DNA of 54,121 nucleotides from RUG11272 sp045226335 (GTDB taxonomy: Bacteria > Bacillota > Clostridia > Christensenellales > Aristaeellaceae), in contig JBGVCH010000074.1 in assembly GCA_045226335.1 (NCBI GenBank), forward strand, positions 1 through 54,121, read 5' to 3'. The stretch's first letter is position 1; each line of letters begins with the position of its first letter. Of the stretch, positions 6,797 through 15,259 are shown in pieces. Made by a program: the position numbers and the translations under genes. The notes under the pieces are model-generated. The model saw only the letters and a program-made list of their open reading frames with translations, had not been told where the DNA came from and made no database searches.

Positions 6797-9520
6797 TTAC
6801 TGCACCGGACCGGTCCAGTACGCGTTGTTGTAGACATCGGTGAGCTTGTAGGTGATGACGATCTTTTCCGTGGTAAAGGTCTTGTCGCTGATAGTCAGGC
6901 CTTCGGTCCACACGATCGGATCTCCGAACCTGTAAGAGTCCTGATACTTGTTGTCGTAGGTGTAATAGTCCGCGATGAACTGGATGGTATCGCCTTCGGC
7001 CAGGTAGCCGTCAATGTTGTTGCCGCCCAATTCGGGATCGGCAATGGTCATCGCGGGCAGTTGCGACACGGTCTTGCCGTAGAGCGGCATGAATTCTTCT
7101 TCCGCGGTCCCCTCATCGGCGGTGTAGACGTATTCGTAACCGACGATTTCAGGAATATCGGTTTCCTCGCCGGGGAAGAACGTAATCAACAGACGGACAC
7201 GCTGCGCTTCGCTCTCCCCGGCCTTGGTCAGCAAGGCAGGCGTCATGCCGTAGATTTTCCCGTCCTTTTCGTCGAACAGATGGTAGTACGGCATAAACTG
7301 CGTGCCCAAGGCCAACCAGGTGTGGTCCGTATCGGCAATCATTTTGCCGTCCTCGGTCCAATCAAAGCTGTTGTCTAGGCCCAGATCAATATAACCCTTG
7401 CCATTGTCGATAAACACGTTGCGGTCCGCGCCGGCAATCAGTGCCCAGTAGTCACCCAGATCCAGCACACCGTTCTTGAATGTCAGCTGCGGGGGGTCCG
7501 GAACCACGGTGTCGGCCTTGCTCCGACCGGAGTTGCTCAGGAACAGGTCCAGCAGGCTGCTCATGTCGTAGCCGCCGGCGGAAGAGGTCCCCTGCAGCGT
7601 CGCCGTCGGGTAGGACTGCGTGCTGTACTGCCCGCTGCCTTCCGCCTGCGCAAAAGCGCGGATGCACTCGCTGTAGCTTTCATCCATGCCGATAGCGGTG
7701 TAGTTCTGGGTCGCCTTGGTTACGCTGCCGGCCTTCCGATAGGGGAAGTATACGGAGACACCGTAGGCGTCGGTCATACCGTTGACCCGGTTGTATTTCA
7801 CCGCGCTCTGCAGGACAGTGGAGAGGGCCTTGCCCTCATCAGACCCAACACGGATGGCCAGGTCCACCAAGTCCACCTGGTCGATGCCGGAGGACAGGGC
7901 AAATTCCCGGGCGCCGCTGCGGGCGTTGCTGATGGCCACGTATTCCTTGTTTTCGATCTTCTGCGTGACACCCTTGCTGAAGGCCTTGAACTTGGACGGC
8001 ACGGTCTGTTTCAGCTCGCCCAGGTCGATAACGCTCAGCGTGGTCTTCTGGCCACGGCACTGCTCGGCGCACTTCTGCGTGAAATCGTCGCAAATCTTCA
8101 CGCCAAGATCCACAGTGGAAATGGCCGTGTTGTTGCCCAGCGCGGTCAGCCAGTCGGTGTAATACCAGCCGATGCCGGGTTCCGTCTCCTCGGAGGCCAC
8201 CAGATAGTCGGCGTAATTGCTGCACATCAGAGCGGTTTCCACCGTGGCCATCAGGCAGGCGTCAAAACCGATGAAGTCGAACTTCACGCCGGCGCTCTTC
8301 AGGGCGTCGTTGATGCCCGACAAGGACATGGAGCCAGACCGGGTGTTGGTCTCGTCATAGCCGTAGCCCGTGACGGAGCCGCCGCCGTGATCCCAGAAGA
8401 TGAGAGCATAACGATTGGCCGGAGCCTCATCCTTACAGTATTTGATAAAGCCTGCCAGGTTCTTGGGGTCCGTCATGGCGGAACTGCCCCAGGTGATGCT
8501 CTTCTCCACCTGCTTGATCTTTCCACCCTTGATCTCCCAAACCTGGTTGTTGCCGATCAGGTTGTTCTGCCATCTGCTGCAGCCGCCGGTGTACAGGAAC
8601 AGCCGCACGTTGGAGCCGAACTCGGCCCCCAGCATCTCCTGGATGTCCCGGGTGGCCATGGCGCTCTTGCTCTCCAGATCCGTGCCGCACATGTATACCA
8701 TGATGGTGACTTTGTTGTTGCTCTTCTTGATGGTGGTAAAGCGGTCGATGCTCTCATCGACTTTCTTGGGGGCATCATAATCCGTCCGCACACCCACGGT
8801 AGTCGTGCTGGTAGTAGACGACTGGCTTTCATACCAGCCACCGCCCATCAGGCTACTGAGGAAGTTGCCAGAATTGTTATCGCTCGTGTTGCTGCCGGAA
8901 TTCATGCATCGGGGCAGCACAAAAATCAGGATGAGAATGATAATGATGATGGGCAGGAGCTTTTTGAGGTTCAGCCCGCCGCCGCCCTGGCCGCCGGCAC
9001 TGCCGGTGCTTCCTGTGCCGCCGCTGCCGCCCTGGCCGCCGCTGCCGCCGCCCCCCAGGAGGCTCCCCAGCAGGCCGCTGCTGCTACTGCTGCCGGGTTT
9101 GCTGCTGCTGCCCGGCTTGCTGCTGCTTCCGCTGCCGCCCAGCAGACTGCCCAAAAGACCGCTGCCGCTGCCCGGTTTGTTGCTGCTGCTCCCGCTGCCG
9201 CCCAGAAGGCTCCCCAGCAGGTTGCCGGAGCCGCTGCTGCTGCCGCTTCCGCTGCCGCCCAACAGGCTTCCCAGCAGATTGCCCCTGTCCTGATCCTGAC
9301 CCTGGTCCTGTCCCTGATCCGGTCCCTGGCCCTGACCCGGCTTCGGACCCTGGCCCGGCTGCGGGCCCTGCTGCTGGGCCGCTTCCTGTTTCTGTTCGGT
9401 ATCCGCCCGGCCGCCTTCGCCTACCGGTCCGGTGCCCAGACCTTCGCCGTGAATCTCCGCGCCCGTGCCGGCGCCGGTGACATTCTTTCTTCTCCCGCGG
9501 GGTCTCTGGTTTTCAGACAT
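6797..9520 (-). CDS. Membrane-anchored clostripain-family (C11) cysteine protease
   Basis: A 907-residue protein. Residues 1-180 are low-complexity Gly/Ser/Gln/Pro sequence with four copies of LLGSLLGG (about 82, 101, 122, 150). A single membrane helix covers about 187-203 (LLPIIIIILILIFVLP). The peptidase C11 domain starts near 270 (VTIMVYMCGTDLESKSAM). The catalytic pair fits His378 in FWDHGGG and Cys422 in GFDACLMATVE. The C-terminal part (from about 660) is a beta-rich region of unknown fold. Clostripains cleave after arginine and often self-process. No classical signal peptide is present: the glycine-rich tail would be cytoplasmic and the protease outside. GGAAGG precedes the ATG. Confidence 0.85.
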   Translation of the reverse strand: MSENQRPRGRRKNVTGAGTGAEIHGEGLGTGPVGEGGRADTEQKQEAAQQQGPQPGQGPKPGQGQGPDQGQDQGQDQDRGNLLGSLLGGSGSGSSSGSGNLLGSLLGGSGSSSNKPGSGSGLLGSLLGGSGSSSKPGSSSKPGSSSSSGLLGSLLGGGGSGGQGGSGGTGSTGSAGGQGGGGLNLKKLLPIIIIILILIFVLPRCMNSGSNTSDNNSGNFLSSLMGGGWYESQSSTTSTTTVGVRTDYDAPKKVDESIDRFTTIKKSNNKVTIMVYMCGTDLESKSAMATRDIQEMLGAEFGSNVRLFLYTGGCSRWQNNLIGNNQVWEIKGGKIKQVEKSITWGSSAMTDPKNLAGFIKYCKDEAPANRYALIFWDHGGGSVTGYGYDETNTRSGSMSLSGINDALKSAGVKFDFIGFDACLMATVETALMCSNYADYLVASEETEPGIGWYYTDWLTALGNNTAISTVDLGVKICDDFTQKCAEQCRGQKTTLSVIDLGELKQTVPSKFKAFSKGVTQKIENKEYVAISNARSGAREFALSSGIDQVDLVDLAIRVGSDEGKALSTVLQSAVKYNRVNGMTDAYGVSVYFPYRKAGSVTKATQNYTAIGMDESYSECIRAFAQAEGSGQYSTQSYPTATLQGTSSAGGYDMSSLLDLFLSNSGRSKADTVVPDPPQLTFKNGVLDLGDYWALIAGADRNVFIDNGKGYIDLGLDNSFDWTEDGKMIADTDHTWLALGTQFMPYYHLFDEKDGKIYGMTPALLTKAGESEAQRVRLLITFFPGEETDIPEIVGYEYVYTADEGTAEEEFMPLYGKTVSQLPAMTIADPELGGNNIDGYLAEGDTIQFIADYYTYDNKYQDSYRFGDPIVWTEGLTISDKTFTTEKIVITYKLTDVYNNAYWTGPVQ

Positions 9521-9671
9521 GTTCAGCCTTCCTTCCGTTCGGTCATGTTCGTATGTAAAAATCCGGATTCCGATCCCTTGTGCCCTCTATCATACCGCAT
9601 TTGCGGCAAGAATGCAAATCATTTGTCAATTTGTGGAGAAAAAACCGTCGCGTGCCGCCAAAACAGCCCAC

Positions 9672-9702
9672 AAAAAACGGGAACAGGGGCTGCCTGTTCC
9701 CG
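9672..9702 (-). terminator. Terminator of the pot operon
   Basis: Perfect stem CGGGAACAGG/CCTGTTCCCG (9678-9702) followed on the minus strand by a run of six U. Confidence 0.9.
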
Positions 9703-9721
9703 AAAGACCTGTGGGTTGTGC

Positions 9722-11458
9722 TCAGCGGTACATCTTCTCCCGCGCGGCTTTTCTCCGGAAGCGGAAGGCCACGCCGCCGGCGATCAAAGCCGCCAGCGCG
9801 ATCCAGACCCAGACCGGCACGTCCTGAATGTTGAAGCAGCGGACCCGGATCCACATCCGGTTGATGATCTCGCTCTGCTCCGCGTTGAAATACACCATGA
9901 TGGACGCCCGCCGGATGACGTCTTCCGACGGATACTGGGCGGAGAGCTGACGCTTCAGCTGTTCCGGCTCCACCATCAGCACATACTCGCCCTCGCTGCC
10001 CTCTCCCGCGAAGAAGTAGCTCACGTCGTACGCGACGAGGCCGTCCGCCTCTTCGCTCTCCGCGGATTCGGCGGTCCCGGCGGCTTCAACGGTTTCTACG
10101 GCTTCAGCAGATTCGGAGACTTCAATGGTTTCCGCAGCTTCGACGGTTTCGACGCTCTCCACGTCCTCCGCGGCCTCGGCGGTCTCTGCGGCTTCCCCGT
10201 CCGGCTCAGCCTCCGCGCTTTCGGTTTCCCCCTCGTCTCCTCCGCCTTCCTCGTCATCGGCGCCGTAAGTCCACTCGAGGTACTCAAAGATCCGTCCGTC
10301 CTCGCCGCCGGAGATGGTGGAGGTGTAGCCGATGTAGTACATGTTGCGGATGGCGTTGTCCGGCCGCGAGATGAAGTTGATGAACGCCTCGGCCGCGTGC
10401 TGCTTCTTCGCGTCGCCGTCGATCCCTTTCCGGAGCATCACCCATCCGTCGAAGTAGATGTTGGTGCTCTCCCGCGGAACCGCGAAGTTCAGGTAATACT
10501 CGTCCTCCTCCGCCTGGTCCATCGTGTAGACCGCGTCGCCGCTCCACTGGTAGTTCGCCACGACCTTGCCGGTGATCATGTCCGCTTTCCCGGAGTCGGT
10601 CTCAAAGGAGTACAGATTGTCCTTCGTGTCCTGCAGATACTCCTGCACCGCGTTCACCGTCTCCGGCGAGACGTCGTTCATCTCGTCCTGCAGCCGCGCG
10701 GCGTAGTCCTCCGCCCCGGTGAAGTCCTCCGAGGTCAGCAGGTCGGACTTCAGCGCCCCCACCGCCGCGAAGTAGGAATCCCGGACGTTGTCCTTCATGG
10801 TGATCTGCCGGTGATAGGCCGGGTTCTGCATCAGCCGCCAGGTGGAGGCGTCCGCTTCGCTCACCACCTCCGGATTGTACACGAACCCCGTGATGCCCCA
10901 CATGTACCCCGCCGCGCACTTGTCCCAGCTCACGCCGTTGATCTCGTGGCTCTCGAAGATGCTCCGGATGTACGGCGACACGCCCCGGATATAGTAGTTG
11001 TTCTCGTTTTCCTCGTCGAAGAAGCCCTCCGACAGCGGCTGGACCTTGTCCTCCGCCATCAGCTTCATGATCATGTATTCCGACGGGCAGACCAGGTCGT
11101 ACACATCGCCGATGGTCAGCATGTTGTACAGGTCTTCGTTGGTGCCGAAGGTGGAGTACTCCACCCGGACCCGGATGCCGTAGGTCTCGAAATACCAGGC
11201 CTCAAAGTCCTCCACCATGGAATTCTCGCCGAAGATGTCGCCGCTCTCCAGGTCGATCGTTTCGTCATTGTCCGGGTTGTAATTCCCATGGCTGTCCTTG
11301 CCGTCGTCCCATCCGCCCAGGTCGATGTACTCTTCCCAGTTGCAGATGCGGAGCGTGATGACCTCGTCCTCCGCCGCGGCGGAAAACAGGGGGCAGGCGT
11401 TCAGGAGGAGCAGCGCCGCAAGGAGCATGGCCCCGATGGCGCGCCGGTGCTTCATCAT
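9722..11458 (-). CDS. potD: Spermidine/putrescine ABC transporter substrate-binding protein with C-terminal membrane helix
   Basis: Extracytoplasmic polyamine-binding protein. The PotD fold is visible from about residue 32 (VITLRICNWEEYID) to 398, including CPSEYMIMKLM and WGITGFVYNPEVV. The N-terminal signal ends near LLNAC (Cys22), a possible though atypical lipobox. Residues 399-473 are an acidic Glu/Ala/Val/Thr/Ser stretch, and a hydrophobic helix at about 547-565 is followed by Arg/Lys residues, so the protein seems tethered at its C-terminus. Length is 578 residues against about 350 usually. Part of the tail (about 474-540) looks like a small folded domain. The ATG overlaps the potC stop (ATGA). 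Confidence 0.9.
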   Translation of the reverse strand: MMKHRRAIGAMLLAALLLLNACPLFSAAAEDEVITLRICNWEEYIDLGGWDDGKDSHGNYNPDNDETIDLESGDIFGENSMVEDFEAWYFETYGIRVRVEYSTFGTNEDLYNMLTIGDVYDLVCPSEYMIMKLMAEDKVQPLSEGFFDEENENNYYIRGVSPYIRSIFESHEINGVSWDKCAAGYMWGITGFVYNPEVVSEADASTWRLMQNPAYHRQITMKDNVRDSYFAAVGALKSDLLTSEDFTGAEDYAARLQDEMNDVSPETVNAVQEYLQDTKDNLYSFETDSGKADMITGKVVANYQWSGDAVYTMDQAEEDEYYLNFAVPRESTNIYFDGWVMLRKGIDGDAKKQHAAEAFINFISRPDNAIRNMYYIGYTSTISGGEDGRIFEYLEWTYGADDEEGGGDEGETESAEAEPDGEAAETAEAAEDVESVETVEAAETIEVSESAEAVETVEAAGTAESAESEEADGLVAYDVSYFFAGEGSEGEYVLMVEPEQLKRQLSAQYPSEDVIRRASIMVYFNAEQSEIINRMWIRVRCFNIQDVPVWVWIALAALIAGGVAFRFRRKAAREKMYR

Positions 11459-12258
11459 ACCCTCTCCTCCTTCTTTTTCGCCATTTTCGCGTTGAAATTC
11501 ATCACCAGGACGATCACGATCACCAGGAGGAAGATCAGCGTGGACAGCGCCCACAGCGCGGTCTTGATCTGCGTCTGGGAGCCGCGGGTCGCGTTGACGA
11601 CATAGGTGCTGATGGTGTCGAAGGTGGCCGGCTTCGTGTAGGTGGCGATGAAGTAGTCATCCAGGGAAAGCGTGATGGCCAGGGAGAACCCGGAGACCAT
11701 GCCGGAGAAAATCTGCGGGATGACTACCCGGATCAGCGCCGTCCGCGGCTTCGCGCCCAGATCCAGCGCCGCCTCGTACAGGCTGGAATCCATCTGCTTC
11801 AGCTTCGGCATCACCGAGAGGTAGACGAACGGCGCACACAGCGTCACATGGCCCAGGACCAGCGGGATGAAGGTGTCCTTCCCGATGCCCAGCACCACCA
11901 CCAGCAGGATGCACAGGGAGAAGCCCGTCACCACGTCCGCGTTGATGACCGGGATCTGGTTCACGGTGGCCATGGTGGAAGAAATCCGTTTCTTCGAGTA
12001 GAAGGCACCGATGGCGCCCAGCGTGCCCAGGATGGTCGCGATCAGCGCGGCCCCCAGGGCCAGGAGCAGCGTGCCGGTGATCATGTCCCGCAGCTCTTCT
12101 GTGGTGAACAGCGTCACGTAGTTCTTCAGCGTGAAGGCGCGGATGGAACCGATCTGCGTCGCGTCCGTGAAGCTGTACAGCGCCAGGATCAGGATCGGCA
12201 GGTACAGAAACAGCAGCACCAGCGCGGGAATCAGGATCCGCCTGATCTTTTTGCTCAC
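11455..12258 (-). CDS. potC: Polyamine ABC transporter permease PotC
   Basis: Second membrane subunit of the polyamine importer, 267 residues with about six transmembrane helices. The cytoplasmic EAA loop that docks on the ATPase is visible as YEAALDLGAKPRTALIRVVI. It starts with GTG overlapping the potB stop (GTGA), and its stop overlaps the potD ATG. These couplings show one polycistronic mRNA in the order regulator, potA, potB, potC, potD. Confidence 0.95.
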   Translation of the reverse strand: MSKKIRRILIPALVLLFLYLPILILALYSFTDATQIGSIRAFTLKNYVTLFTTEELRDMITGTLLLALGAALIATILGTLGAIGAFYSKKRISSTMATVNQIPVINADVVTGFSLCILLVVVLGIGKDTFIPLVLGHVTLCAPFVYLSVMPKLKQMDSSLYEAALDLGAKPRTALIRVVIPQIFSGMVSGFSLAITLSLDDYFIATYTKPATFDTISTYVVNATRGSQTQIKTALWALSTLIFLLVIVIVLVMNFNAKMAKKKEERV

Positions 12259-13043
12259 AGCAGCGCACCTCCCGTCCTGGCGGTTTCGTCCTGGCTGCCG
12301 TCCGTCAGCAGCGTGAACAGGCAGATGATCCCCAGCAGCACCAGCGCGATCATGCTGCCGCCGTGCCAGTCATAGGCGGCGAAGTAGCTGCCGATGAGGC
12401 TGCCCATGATGTAGGTGCTGTTGTAGAGCATGTCCAGCACGACATAGTTCGTCATCGCCGGCAGGAAAACCATCGATACGCCGCTGACGATGCCCGGCAT
12501 GCTCAGCGGGAGCGTCACCCGCAGGAAGGCACCCCGCTCGTCGGCGCCCAGGTCCCGTGCCGCCTCGGTCAGCGTCCTGTCCAGCTTCACGATGGTGTTG
12601 TAGATCGGCAGGATCATGAAGGGCAGAAAGTCGTAGGTCATGCCCAGCACGGAGTTCAGGAAGGGATAGTATGCCAGGTTCCCCTCGATCACCGTCAGGA
12701 TCTCCTTCAGCGCCGTGATCCGCAGCGAGAAGTTGATCCACATCGGCATCACGAAGATCATGATGACCACGGACTTGGCCCGGAGTTTGCTGGTGGCCAG
12801 GATGTACGCCACCGGATAGGCGATCAGCAGGCACACCGCCGTCGTCACCGCCGCGATGGCGAGACTGTACACCAGCGTCCCCATGGTGTTCGGGTCCGTG
12901 AAGAAGCCCGTCAGGTTGGCCATGGTGAACTGTCCCTGGCCGTTTGTGAAGGCGTAGTAGATCAGCACGAGCATCGGCGCCACCACAAACAGGATCAGGA
13001 ACACACCGTAGGGAATGCCCAGCGTTTTCCTGGAAAATCTCAT
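12255..13043 (-). CDS. potB: Polyamine ABC transporter permease PotB
   Basis: First membrane subunit of the polyamine importer, 262 residues and about six transmembrane helices. The EAA loop reads TEAARDLGADERGAFLRVTL. The ATG at 13043 is chosen because AGGAGG lies about 10 nt upstream; the open frame extends further, but that part overlaps the end of potA and is not membrane-like. Its 3' end overlaps potC by 4 nt. Confidence 0.93.
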   Translation of the reverse strand: MRFSRKTLGIPYGVFLILFVVAPMLVLIYYAFTNGQGQFTMANLTGFFTDPNTMGTLVYSLAIAAVTTAVCLLIAYPVAYILATSKLRAKSVVIMIFVMPMWINFSLRITALKEILTVIEGNLAYYPFLNSVLGMTYDFLPFMILPIYNTIVKLDRTLTEAARDLGADERGAFLRVTLPLSMPGIVSGVSMVFLPAMTNYVVLDMLYNSTYIMGSLIGSYFAAYDWHGGSMIALVLLGIICLFTLLTDGSQDETARTGGALL

Positions 13044-13057
13044 TGGCTGTGCCCTCC

Positions 13058-14503
13058 TTATTTCTTCACGGAGAAGCGCATCTTGTCCAGAGGCAGGATC
13101 AGTCCGACCCGGTCTTCCATGTTCCACAGGTACTCGTCGTCCACGATGAAGTCCTGTCCCAGTTCCGTGTTGATCACGTAGCTGTAGTGGTCGCCCTTGT
13201 AGATCAGGTTGCTGATGACGCCCTCGATCAGCACCTGCTCGTCGTCCACGTCGTCCGTCATGCGGATGTCCTGGGGTTCGATGGCCGCGGTGATGTGGAT
13301 CTTCTCCGGGTCGATCACCTCGCCGTTCTCGTCCAGCAGCTCATGGTTTTCGTTCCGGCGGCTGCCCTTGATCAGCTGCGTCAGACTGGTATCCAGCTCC
13401 GTCCCGTTGAACTCCAGGCGATGGTTCCGGTTCATGTCCACCGCGAACACGTTGGTGTGGTCCTCGGCGATCATGATGTGGACGCCGTCCGGCTCCACCA
13501 TCATGCCGACGGTGTCCCCCACCGCCGCGGACCTGGTGCTCTGGATCACCACTTCGTACCGGCCGGACTGCACGGTGATCTCGTAGTGGATGCCCTTGAA
13601 GATGACGGAGACGACCTTGCCGCGGATCTGGCCCTCTTCCGGCTTCGTCAGGGTGATGTCCTCCGGGCGGACGACGGCGGTGATCTGCGTCCCCTCGGGC
13701 ACGTCGTCGACGCACTGGAACTGCCCGCCGGCAAACCGCGCCGTCATGTTTCCGGTCATGATCCCGTTGAAGATGTTGCTCTCGCCGATAAAGTCCGCAA
13801 CGAACGCGTTCTGAGGCTCGTTGTAGATGTCTTCCGGCGTGCCGATCTGCTGGATCCTGCCCTCGTTCATGACGACGATCTTGTCCGACATGGTCAGGGC
13901 TTCCTCCTGGTCGTGGGTCACGTAGATGAAGGTGATGCCCAGCTCGTCGTGCATCGCCTTCAGCTCGATCTGCATCTCCTTGCGCATCTTCAGATCCAGC
14001 GCGCCCAGCGGCTCGTCCAGCAGCAGGATCTCCGGCTCGTTCACCAGCGCCCGGGCGATGGCCACGCGCTGCTGCTGACCGCCGGACAGGGTGGACACGG
14101 AGCGCTTCTCAAAGCCCTCCAGGTCCACCAGCTCCAGCACCTTCTTGGCCTTTTTGCGGATCTCTTCCTTCGGGAGCTTTCTCAGCTTCAGGCCGAAGGC
14201 GATGTTCTCGAAGATATTCATGTGCGGGAACAGCGCGTACCGCTGGAAGACCGTGTTGATGGGGCGCTCGTTGGGGGGCAGCCGGGAAATATCCTGGCCG
14301 TTGAGCAGGATGTCGCCCTTCGTGGGCATGTCAAAGCCCGCGATCATCCGCAGCGTCGTGGTTTTCCCGCAGCCGGAAGGCCCGAGGAACGTGACGAACT
14401 CACCCCGCTTGACTTCCAGGTTGAAATCCTCCACCGCCTTGAATCCGTCGTCGAATGTCCGGCAAATGTTCCTCAGCTCAATGATGTTCTCCCTGTTCTC
14501 CAT
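13058..14503 (-). CDS. potA: Polyamine ABC transporter ATP-binding protein PotA, long form
   Basis: ATPase that powers the PotBC permease. Walker A is GPSGCGKTT (about 39-47), the signature is LSGGQQQRVAIARAL, and Walker B is ILLLDEPLGALD followed by the H-loop VTHDQEEA. Length is 481 residues against about 370 usually. After the ATPase domain the C-terminal half has TOBE-like material, and an inserted Asp/Glu-rich segment separates two such blocks (about 240-340 and 380-481). TOBE domains sense or gate substrate. GGGAG precedes the ATG. Confidence 0.95.
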   Translation of the reverse strand: MENRENIIELRNICRTFDDGFKAVEDFNLEVKRGEFVTFLGPSGCGKTTTLRMIAGFDMPTKGDILLNGQDISRLPPNERPINTVFQRYALFPHMNIFENIAFGLKLRKLPKEEIRKKAKKVLELVDLEGFEKRSVSTLSGGQQQRVAIARALVNEPEILLLDEPLGALDLKMRKEMQIELKAMHDELGITFIYVTHDQEEALTMSDKIVVMNEGRIQQIGTPEDIYNEPQNAFVADFIGESNIFNGIMTGNMTARFAGGQFQCVDDVPEGTQITAVVRPEDITLTKPEEGQIRGKVVSVIFKGIHYEITVQSGRYEVVIQSTRSAAVGDTVGMMVEPDGVHIMIAEDHTNVFAVDMNRNHRLEFNGTELDTSLTQLIKGSRRNENHELLDENGEVIDPEKIHITAAIEPQDIRMTDDVDDEQVLIEGVISNLIYKGDHYSYVINTELGQDFIVDDEYLWNMEDRVGLILPLDKMRFSVKK

Positions 14504-14548
14504 GGCAAGAAGCTCCCTTCATATTGTCTTCCGGCGGATCTCCGTCTC

Positions 14549-15082
14549 TCAGAAACTCGGGGGGGTCGAAACCCAGATCACCCTGGCTTTTCCCTTTCCG
14601 GCGTTCTTCAGGTAATGGTTTTCACGGGGGTGGATGCAGAACGTGCCGCCGGTCTTCACCCGGGCTTTCTTGCTCCCGGTCACCAGCCAGACGGTGCCGG
14701 AGAGCACATAGCCGAACTCCTCGCCCTCCCCCGGGGGCTGCTCATCGCTTTCGGCCCCGGGCGCCAGCTCCAGCAGGATGGGCTCCATGTCGTTCTTCTG
14801 GGCGTTGGGCACCAGCCAGGTGACGGACCGGCTGTCCTCCTCCTTCACGAACAGGTCCTGGGGCGCGAACACGGTCTTCTCGCTCTCCTTGTCCGCAAAG
14901 AAGTCCGCCGGGGTCACCCCCAGGCACTCCAGCATGTCCGTCAGGGTGGCGATGGAGGGGGAGGCCAGGTTCCGCTCCACCTGGGAGATGAACCCCTTGC
15001 TGAGCTCGCAGCGGTCCGCCAGCTCCTCCTGGGTCAGGCCCCGCTGCTGCCGCAGCTGTTTCAGCTTTTCACCGATGTTCAC
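14549..15082 (-). CDS. XRE-family HTH regulator with cupin domain, likely polyamine-responsive
   Basis: A 177-residue two-domain regulator. Residues 1-62 are an XRE helix-turn-helix (LRQQRGLTQEELADRCELS, KGFISQVERNLASPSI). Residues about 100-175 form a cupin (PGEGEEFGYVLSGTVWLVTG and HPRENHYLKNAG) that probably binds a small ligand. Proteins of this build lie upstream of potABCD in many Firmicutes and are thought to control polyamine uptake. Two palindromes between promoter and start (15108-15124, 15143-15159) suggest direct autoregulation of the operon. It is the first gene of the unit. Confidence 0.88.
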   Translation of the reverse strand: MNIGEKLKQLRQQRGLTQEELADRCELSKGFISQVERNLASPSIATLTDMLECLGVTPADFFADKESEKTVFAPQDLFVKEEDSRSVTWLVPNAQKNDMEPILLELAPGAESDEQPPGEGEEFGYVLSGTVWLVTGSKKARVKTGGTFCIHPRENHYLKNAGKGKARVIWVSTPPSF

Positions 15083-15107
15083 GACCGCCGTCCCTCCTCC
15101 CGGTGCT

Positions 15108-15124
15108 GTTCAGTATTGCTAAAC
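15108..15124 (-). promoter_or_regulatory. Operator 1 of the pot operon (candidate)
   Basis: Near-perfect inverted repeat, read on the minus strand GTTTAG-N5-CTGAAC, 26 bp upstream of the regulator start. It is almost identical to the palindrome at 15143-15159. Confidence 0.6.
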
Positions 15125-15142
15125 CGTCGATCACACTGCCGA

Positions 15143-15159
15143 GTTTAGAATCACTAAAC
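15143..15159 (-). promoter_or_regulatory. Operator 2 of the pot operon (candidate)
   Basis: Perfect inverted repeat GTTTAG-N5-CTAAAC, 35 bp centre to centre from the other copy and just downstream of the predicted transcription start. The pair fits a dimeric XRE repressor acting as a block. Confidence 0.65.
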
Positions 15160-15174
15160 AGACAGGCGAGACGT

Positions 15175-15203
15175 ATTAAAACACAGACAAATCCGCTTGT
15201 CAA
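15175..15203 (-). promoter_or_regulatory. Sigma-A promoter of the regulator-potABCD operon
   Basis: Minus strand TTGACA (15198-15203), 17-bp spacer, TTTAAT (15175-15180). The start would fall near 15168, directly before the two operators. Confidence 0.75.
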
Positions 15204-15214
15204 GACCCGTACAG

Positions 15215-15241
15215 CAAAAAAACCGCCCGGCAAGCGGGCGG
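15215..15241 (-). terminator. Terminator after the TlpA-like gene
   Basis: Stem CCGCCCG/CGGGCGG (15223-15241) followed by a run of U on the minus strand. It closes the galE/tubulin-like/actin-like/TlpA unit just before the pot promoter. Confidence 0.85.
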
Positions 15242-15259
15242 CACGGGAGGCGCGGAGGG

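Noticed and set aside
8387..11605. A plus-strand open frame of 1072 codons across the clostripain and potD genes
   Set aside because: It is the shadow of GC-rich minus-strand genes: the protein is low-complexity (long Ala, Leu and Val runs), has no ribosome binding site, and spans two genes and a terminator.
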